NCBI GenBank assembly: GCA_903882335.1
Contig: CAIRWP010000231.1
Span: forward strand, 1 to 6,964
Length of the DNA: 6,964 bases
From: an uncultured Opitutia bacterium
GTDB lineage: Bacteria; Verrucomicrobiota; Verrucomicrobiia; Opitutales; UBA953
Direction of reading: 5' to 3'
The notes below the pieces were generated by a model. It was not told where the DNA came from. It worked only from the letters and a program-made list of their open reading frames with translations, and did no database searches. A program made the position numbers and the translations under genes. Position 1 is the first letter of the stretch. Each line of letters begins with the position of its first letter. Below are positions 6,057 through 6,964 of the stretch, piece after piece.

Positions 6057-6964
6057 CACGCGGCGGGCCCCCTCCGGGCGGCGAGGATCTCGCGGACGAC
6101 CTGCCGGTCGTCGAACGGGACCACGGTGTCGGCGAATTCCTGGGTCGTCTCATGCCCCTTCCCCGCGATGACGACGCAATCGCCCGGACGGGCGGCGGCC
6201 AGGGCGCGGCCGATCGCCTCGCGGCGGTCGGGCACGAACTCGAGGCCGGGCAACGGCCCTAGGTCGCCGCGCATGTCGGCGAAGATCGACTCCAGGCTTT
6301 CCTTACGCGGGTTGTCGGCGGTGGCCCACGCGAGCTGGGCGAGGTCGGCGACGGCGCGGGTCATGGCGGGACGCTTACCGCGGTCGCGGTCGCCGCCGCA
6401 GCCGAAGACGCAGAGGACGCGGCCGGGCGTGATACGCCGGAGCATGCCGAGCGCGTTGCGCAAGGCGTCGTCCGTGTGGGCGTAGTCGACGAACACCGGG
6501 AAAGGCTGGCCGGCCTCGACGCGCTCCATGCGACCGGCCACGCCGGGGAAGGCGGCCACGGCGGCGGCCAGCGCCAGCGGGTCGCGCCCGAGCGCGGCGG
6601 CCATGGCCAGGGCGCACAGGACGTTGGCGACGTTGTAGTCGCCGGCCAGACCCGAGGTGAAACGCTGGGTGCGCCCCTGCCAGCGGACGGCGAAGACGGC
6701 GCCCGCGGTGTCGAGGGCGAGGTCGGTGGCGCGCAGGTCGGCGTCCGGCGAGAGGCCGAAGGTGAGCGTGGGGCCGCGGCGGCGGCAGGCCTCGGCGAGC
6801 ACGCGCCCGCTCGGGTCATCGATGTTGACGACGGCCACGCCGGGCACCTCGCCGTTGCGTCCGTCGAAGAGCGCGGCCTTGGCCTCGAGGTAGGCGGACA
6901 TGTCGCCGTGGTAATCGATGTGGTCACGCGTCAGGTTGGTGAAGGCCGCCACGTCGAAGCGGAA
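6056..6964 (-). CDS. murE: MurE, UDP-MurNAc-L-Ala-D-Glu--meso-diaminopimelate ligase (C-terminal 302 residues; 5' end outside window)
   Basis: MurE adds the third residue of the stem peptide to UDP-MurNAc-L-Ala-D-Glu in the cytoplasm. The frame is open to the window edge, and roughly 190 N-terminal residues, including the P-loop, lie outside. In the visible part, FTNLTRDHIDYHG is at 8-20 and YLEAKAALF at 25-33 with Lys29 as the likely carbamylated lysine. FPGVAGRMERV is at 139-149, VDYAHTDDAL at 159-168 (Asp where Pro is common), FGCGGDRDRGKRP at 187-199 and AGKGHETTQ at 267-275. ADNPRKE at 216-222 contains the DNPR signature of ligases that use meso-diaminopimelate, so the wall is predicted to be of the A1-gamma meso-DAP type rather than L-Lys. 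The first Met-like codon in view (GTG near 6952) is internal, not a start. The TGA stop overlaps the murF start. Confidence 0.96.
   Translation of the reverse strand, partial: FRFDVAAFTNLTRDHIDYHGDMSAYLEAKAALFDGRNGEVPGVAVVNIDDPSGRVLAEACRRRGPTLTFGLSPDADLRATDLALDTAGAVFAVRWQGRTQRFTSGLAGDYNVANVLCALAMAAALGRDPLALAAAVAAFPGVAGRMERVEAGQPFPVFVDYAHTDDALRNALGMLRRITPGRVLCVFGCGGDRDRGKRPAMTRAVADLAQLAWATADNPRKESLESIFADMRGDLGPLPGLEFVPDRREAIGRALAAARPGDCVVIAGKGHETTQEFADTVVPFDDRQVVREILAARRGPAA
6071..6075 (-). promoter_or_regulatory. Probable Shine-Dalgarno site of murF
   Basis: The minus strand reads GGAGG followed by GGG, within the last codons of murE. The spacing is 11 bases to a GTG at 6059 and 14 bases to the ATG at 6056. 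This is the main argument for the GTG start, although both spacings are long. Confidence 0.5.

Overview
The window holds a continuous block of the division and cell wall (dcw) cluster. Every gene lies on the minus strand. In transcription order, from high to low coordinates, they are murE (5' end outside the window), murF, mraY, murD, a small LysM-domain envelope protein, ftsW, and murG (3' end outside the window). There are no RNA genes, mobile elements, CRISPR arrays or foreign-looking islands. The DNA is very GC-rich throughout, and the high GC keeps long spurious frames open on the opposite strand.

The gene order suggests the organism. A LysM/NlpD-type gene between murD and ftsW, followed by murG, is the order I recall from Chlamydiae (murF-mraY-murD-nlpD-ftsW-murG-murC/ddl). 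Together with the high GC and a MurE carrying the meso-diaminopimelate signature DNPR, this points to a free-living Gram-negative member of the Planctomycetes-Verrucomicrobia-Chlamydiae group, most likely a high-GC verrucomicrobium of the Opitutales type. The phylum-level guess is inference and has not been tested by a search.

Layout: murE (6056-6964) and murF (4689-6056/6059) overlap at their stop/start. mraY (3573-4685) begins 3 bases after the murF stop. murD (2302-3576) overlaps mraY by 4 bases (ATGA). A 64-base gap (2238-2301), the only real intergenic space, precedes the LysM gene (1641-2237). A 21-base gap (1620-1640) precedes ftsW (405-1619), and murG (1-408) overlaps ftsW by 4 bases (ATGA). 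The tight packing indicates one transcript with translational coupling.

Functionally, MurE and MurF complete the UDP-MurNAc-pentapeptide. MurD, encoded downstream, does the D-Glu step before MurE. MraY moves the product onto the lipid carrier (lipid I), MurG adds GlcNAc (lipid II), and FtsW polymerises lipid II at the septum. The LysM protein is probably an exported, peptidoglycan-binding partner.

Most of the window is ordinary housekeeping sequence. The points worth a second look are the LysM gene, which has no catalytic or amidase-activator (LytM) domain, and the G-free, A/C-only repeat leader in front of it. Uneven use of Shine-Dalgarno sites and a few motif substitutions in MurD, MurF and MraY are lesser points.
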